Source of the DNA: Myxococcales bacterium
GTDB lineage: Bacteria; Myxococcota_C; UBA6777
Length of the DNA: 8,301 bases
Direction of reading: 5' to 3'
Assembly: GCA_027005175.1 (NCBI GenBank)
Contig: JALTMC010000045.1
Coordinates: 1-8,301, forward strand
Below the pieces are notes generated by a model, which saw nothing but the letters and a program-made list of their open reading frames with translations, was not told the origin of the DNA and made no database searches. Shown piece by piece: positions 5,379 through 8,301 of this stretch (its first letter is position 1; every line of letters starts with the position of its first letter). The translations under genes and the position numbers were made by a program.

Positions 5379-7475
5379 ATGAAAGAAAAGGTAGGGCTCT
5401 TGCACAGTAGATATCGTTGGGTTTGGACGTTGTTGATGGCTGTTCTTCTTTGGTGTGGGACAGCGACATCAGTTAAAGCTCAAGGAACGATTACAGTCGA
5501 GTTGGCTGATGCCTCAAAGACCGTCTTTGGTAGCACAGACTGTGCAAAAAAAAGACAGATCATTGCTTTGCTTTGGTCACTATCACCTGAGACATCCACA
5601 ACATTGAAACCCACTTCCACTGTTACGTTGTCGGTGTATTTGGGAGATGAGACCACGGGCATCAAGTTAGCCGAACTCTCGCGTACCGTTGGAGCAACAG
5701 AGACGACACAGCTCAGTAAGGTGCGATACGAAGGTACCATCAACAAGCCGAGTACGAGTCAGCGTAAAGCCTATGGGTTGGAAGAGAACGACGATAATTT
5801 ACACGCTGTCGATATCATTGGTTACTATCGAACTAAGGTTGATCCTGAGACGCCGCTGCCTACGAACTTTTGCACTCTGGAGGCGACAGCGGGGAGCGAC
5901 AGCCCTCGCAAGGTGACAATGACATTTGTGGCAGACTATCGGGTGATTCAAACGGATAACACCATTCCAACCGCCCCCACAACGCGTGAAGTGGCTCAAA
6001 AGGCGTCCGGCACGATTGAGCTAGAGTATGACCTTCAGGCGCCTGTCGCTCCAACAAATTTGAAGTTGACTCCCTATGAGAAACGTATCCTGGTCAATTG
6101 GGATGGTGACTCAAGCAACAAGCACACCATTGTTTTTAGTGAAACATCATTTGACAACAAAAGCATTCCAACATCTCGCTCACAAGATCAAAACATTGGT
6201 GGAACAAGTCACACTCTCACGAGTCTTAAGCAAAAGACCAAGTATTATGTGGCTGTGCAGGCCGTAGATACGGCTGGCAACTCCAGTAAATTATCTGAAG
6301 TGGTGTCGATTTCGACGCAAAATCTAACAGACTTTTATGAGTACTATCGCAACAATGGTGGGACGGAAAAAGGCTTTGGTGGTGGGACATACTGCTTCAT
6401 CGCGACTGCTGCCTACGGTCATTACGACCACACGTTTGTGCGTATTCTGCGCAAGTTTCGCGATGTCTTCTTGTTGACTCATTCGCCCGGTCGAGCCTTT
6501 GTGCGTTGGTACTACAAGAATAGCCCCGCTTGGGCTGCGTGGTTACGACGTTCTCCCAAAGCTCGATGGATGGTCAAAATCTCGTTGGCTCCTGTGGTTG
6601 CTGGTGCTTATTTGATGCTTCACCCCGTTCTGTTGTTGCTCTTTGTCGCTCTGTTGCTCTTGCTGGTGTGGGCTCGCCGCCATTGGAAACGTAAGATGGC
6701 CGCTGTGGCTGTTCTGCTTTGTTTGGGTAGCCCCTCTTTGTCGAAAGCGGATGATACTGTCGAGGATGCGATTGTTTCACCACGTAACTTTGGTCTTGAA
6801 CTGAGAGTCGGACCCTATCGGCCCCAGATCGATTCCGAACAAGGGGTGAAAAGTAGCAAACCGTTTGAACAGTTTTTTAGCAACAACTACCAGCCTTATT
6901 TTGAGCTTGGTTTTGAGTGGATGTTCTTCAAAAAGTTTGGTAGCCTTGGTCTGAGTGCTTCGGCAGGACTTTCTTGGGCTTCTGGCAACGTCTTAGATGC
7001 CAACGGAAATCCCGTGACATCCACCGGCACGCCCACCGGCACGCCCACCGGCACGCCCACCAGCACAACAGACACTGCACCAAGTACATCCTCAACCTTG
7101 TATGTGGTTCCTCTACGTCTGGATCTTGTGTATCGATTTGATTACTTTTTGCAACGCTCCAAGTTTCCACTTGTTCCTTATGTGCGTGGAGGCTTTGACT
7201 ACTTCATCTGGCTGATTACAGATTCGAGTGGGGCTGTGGCTACCTCTGGAACGGATACTGCTATCGGTGGTCGATTTGGATTTCATTTTGGCGTTGGTCT
7301 GCAACTGGAACTCAACTTCCTCGACCCCGTTGCTGCACGTACGTTTGATGTTGAATCAGGGGTGAATCATACTTTCTTATTTGTAGAGTGGAATTCAAGC
7401 TGGGTTGGCGTTGTCTCTGATGGATTAAATCTATCGGATCATATGGTCCGCTTTGGCTTATTGTTTCAAATCTAA
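5379..7475 (+). CDS. Composite envelope protein: fibronectin III, CFI-box, then outer-membrane beta-barrel
   Basis: The 698-residue product starts at ATG with GGGA five bases upstream. A signal peptide spans 1-34 (cleavage near VKA-QG). Residues 35-215 are an unassigned exported region, and 222-313 look like a fibronectin type III domain (KLTPYEKRILVNWD, YYVAVQAVDTAGNSS). At 338-390 comes the motif YCFIATAAYG with RILRKFRD and GRAFVRWYYKNSPAWAAW, the CFI-box C-terminal domain known from Myxococcota. It is followed by a hydrophobic membrane stretch (398-430) and the basic cluster RRHWKRK. CFI-box proteins normally end about here. Instead, 440-458 resemble a second signal peptide (MAAVAVLLCLGSPSLSKADD), and 468-698 form an outer-membrane beta-barrel of the MXAN_2562 type, with a Pro/Thr/Gly-repeat loop (548-561). 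It ends FQI rather than in Phe. The frame is unbroken. Cleavage into two proteins is possible but inferred. Confidence 0.85.
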   Translation: MKEKVGLLHSRYRWVWTLLMAVLLWCGTATSVKAQGTITVELADASKTVFGSTDCAKKRQIIALLWSLSPETSTTLKPTSTVTLSVYLGDETTGIKLAELSRTVGATETTQLSKVRYEGTINKPSTSQRKAYGLEENDDNLHAVDIIGYYRTKVDPETPLPTNFCTLEATAGSDSPRKVTMTFVADYRVIQTDNTIPTAPTTREVAQKASGTIELEYDLQAPVAPTNLKLTPYEKRILVNWDGDSSNKHTIVFSETSFDNKSIPTSRSQDQNIGGTSHTLTSLKQKTKYYVAVQAVDTAGNSSKLSEVVSISTQNLTDFYEYYRNNGGTEKGFGGGTYCFIATAAYGHYDHTFVRILRKFRDVFLLTHSPGRAFVRWYYKNSPAWAAWLRRSPKARWMVKISLAPVVAGAYLMLHPVLLLLFVALLLLLVWARRHWKRKMAAVAVLLCLGSPSLSKADDTVEDAIVSPRNFGLELRVGPYRPQIDSEQGVKSSKPFEQFFSNNYQPYFELGFEWMFFKKFGSLGLSASAGLSWASGNVLDANGNPVTSTGTPTGTPTGTPTSTTDTAPSTSSTLYVVPLRLDLVYRFDYFLQRSKFPLVPYVRGGFDYFIWLITDSSGAVATSGTDTAIGGRFGFHFGVGLQLELNFLDPVAARTFDVESGVNHTFLFVEWNSSWVGVVSDGLNLSDHMVRFGLLFQI
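7023..7058. repeat. 12-bp tandem repeat in a predicted surface loop
   Basis: Three perfect 12-bp units (ACCGGCACGCCC) at 7023-7058 are followed by a fourth, degraded unit. They encode Thr-Gly-Thr-Pro repeats at residues 549-560 of the composite protein. They lie within a Ser/Thr/Pro-rich stretch between two predicted barrel strands, so they probably form an extended external loop. Copy change would not shift the frame. Confidence 0.9.
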
Positions 7476-7892
7476 CTCCGATGACTCGTGCTGCTCTTTC
7501 TCAGATACCGCGAAAAAAACTTGCACTGGAATCAACCCCAATGTTCGGGAGAATGTTGGCGGAGCTTCCTTCTGAATTCTATCCTTTGAGTTCCCTCTCC
7601 AACTCTTCTTCGATGTCATGCTTTTCTTCTTCTTTCTGGGCCACTCCTCGACAAATCTCTCGTTTGGTCTTACTCTTGTACGCCCGGGGGAGTTGTGGGG
7701 GCGGGAGTTTCTTGCGAGAAGGTGAGCTCTCTTTTTCTTTTATGCTCTTGTTGGCTCTTCTCGTGATTTTTTTCTTGTCTCCTCTGTCCAGGCACCTTAT
7801 AGGTGTCTTGTTCTGACTGCTCCGTCCGAGCAGTGCGGCAAAATACAAACAACGAGCGAAAGCTCTTTGCGATATGAGTGAATGATAGAATC
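7476..7892. other. Intergenic region with an open minus frame and two dyads
   Basis: This 417-bp gap follows the composite gene without an evident terminator. The plus strand is strongly pyrimidine-rich from about 7560 to 7790. On the minus strand a frame is open from 7848 to 7579; its product would be Lys/Glu/Arg-rich (for example LPRAYKSKTKREICRGVAQK) and looks protein-like. However, it has no ATG, its only GTG is near the end, its best start is a TTG, and no ribosome-binding site is visible, so I do not call a gene. Two dyads lie at 7793-7805 and 7816-7834 beside a candidate plus-strand promoter. Confidence 0.5.
7775..7834 (+). promoter_or_regulatory. Candidate promoter with two dyads upstream of the Gln/Thr-rich gene
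   Basis: TTGTCT (7775-7780) and TATAGG (7798-7803) are 17 bp apart. The -10 sits inside the perfect dyad CACCT-TAT-AGGTG (7793-7805). A second perfect dyad, ACTGCTC-CGTCC-GAGCAGT (7816-7834), begins a few bases after the predicted start near 7810. A repressor operator over the -10 and a hairpin at the 5' end of the transcript would both fit. The promoter hexamers are only four of six each. Confidence 0.35.
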
Positions 7893-8301
7893 ATGAGTGA
7901 TTCCGAGTTGGTTACAGAAACTGTCGAACAAAAGGAGAAAACTCCTGCTGTTGAGAGCATAGAGACATCGTCCGAGGCTTCCCCTGCAAGCAACAAGACG
8001 AAAGATCCAACCTCCACAACAAACGGTACACAAGATACCCAAGCAAAGCCTCCAACGCAGGAAGCGCAGGAGAAGGATACTCAAGCGAAGGTCTCAACGC
8101 AGGATACTCAAGCGAAGGTCTCAACGCAGGATACTCAAGCGAAGGTCCCAACGCAAGAGAGTCCAGACAATCCTGCAAGGCAGGAGGCGCAGGAGAAGGA
8201 TACCCAAGTGAATGCTCGAACCTCTTCATCTGTGGAGGAGCGCAAGGAAGAGCATCCCAAGGAAGCTTCTCCTGAGGACGGAACTGTTGCTTCGGTGGGG
8301 T
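7893..8301 (+). CDS. Gln/Thr/Lys/Glu-rich repeat protein, N-terminal part
   Basis: The frame opens at ATG 7893 and stays open for 136 codons to the right edge, so the C-terminus is missing. The visible part has almost no hydrophobic stretches: no signal peptide, membrane segment or lipobox is present. It is rich in Glu, Lys, Thr, Gln, Ser and Pro and certainly disordered. Residues 62-88 repeat DTQAKV(S/P)TQ three times, with a related unit DTQAKPPTQ at 48-56, and EAQEKDTQ occurs at 57-64 and again at 98-105. The start is uncertain. No good ribosome-binding site precedes it, an in-frame GTG lies at 7878, and the three-codon frame ATG-AGT-GAA-stop (7874-7885) repeats the first bases. Such a tail often precedes a folded domain in cytoplasmic or membrane-associated proteins (for example FtsY), but nothing visible identifies the family. 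Confidence 0.75.
   Translation, partial: MSDSELVTETVEQKEKTPAVESIETSSEASPASNKTKDPTSTTNGTQDTQAKPPTQEAQEKDTQAKVSTQDTQAKVSTQDTQAKVPTQESPDNPARQEAQEKDTQVNARTSSSVEERKEEHPKEASPEDGTVASVG
8076..8156. repeat. 27-bp tandem repeat, three copies plus a diverged one
   Basis: Three 27-bp units start at 8076, 8103 and 8130. The first two are identical and the third differs at two positions. Each begins GATACTCAAGCGAAGGTC and encodes nine residues (DTQAKVSTQ or DTQAKVPTQ). A diverged copy lies at 8034-8060, separated from the array by GAAGCGCAGGAGAAG (8061-8075), and that linker recurs in altered form near 8184-8201. The repeat keeps the frame. Confidence 0.93.

Overview
The window looks like a chromosomal segment of a Gram-negative bacterium of roughly even base composition. 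The C-terminal protein at 5379-7475 combines a Cys-Phe-Ile 'CFI-box' sorting-type domain with an outer-membrane beta-barrel resembling the family named after MXAN_2562. Both are features I associate with Myxococcota and neighbouring delta-proteobacterial lineages. That placement is inference from family recognition, not from a phylogeny.

Layout. Bases 1-255 hold the catalytic C-terminus of a tyrosine recombinase whose start lies outside the window. It runs towards the 3' end of a complete tRNA-Phe (329-401, minus) that has its own promoter and a hairpin-plus-T-tract terminator. This is the arrangement expected where an integrated element ends at a tRNA gene. A minus-strand series follows: an exported, very basic repeat protein (626-1684), phosphopantetheine adenylyltransferase CoaD (1851-2357) and a probable lipoprotein (2550-3221). 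A 22-bp minisatellite (six copies) and a pair of overlapping divergent promoters separate these from a plus-strand series: a DUF3465-like protein (3445-3900), aspartate-semialdehyde dehydrogenase Asd (4018-5031), the 698-residue composite envelope protein (5379-7475), and the start of a glutamine/threonine/lysine-rich repeat protein that runs off the right edge (7893-8301).

How the genes relate. CoaD (coenzyme A synthesis) and Asd (synthesis of lysine, threonine, methionine and diaminopimelate) are housekeeping enzymes. The genes between them are mostly envelope or low-complexity proteins without a recognised shared pathway. I see no defence system, CRISPR array, insertion sequence or biosynthetic cluster.

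The most unusual points are: (a) the composite protein with an internal transmembrane segment, basic cluster and second signal-peptide-like stretch, which reads like two proteins fused into one chain; (b) five unrelated tandem repeats (24, 22, about 48, 12 and 27 bp) within 8.3 kb; (c) a repeat derived from the 3' end of asd, copied downstream and possibly also present upstream; (d) interleaved perfect inverted repeats directly upstream of asd.
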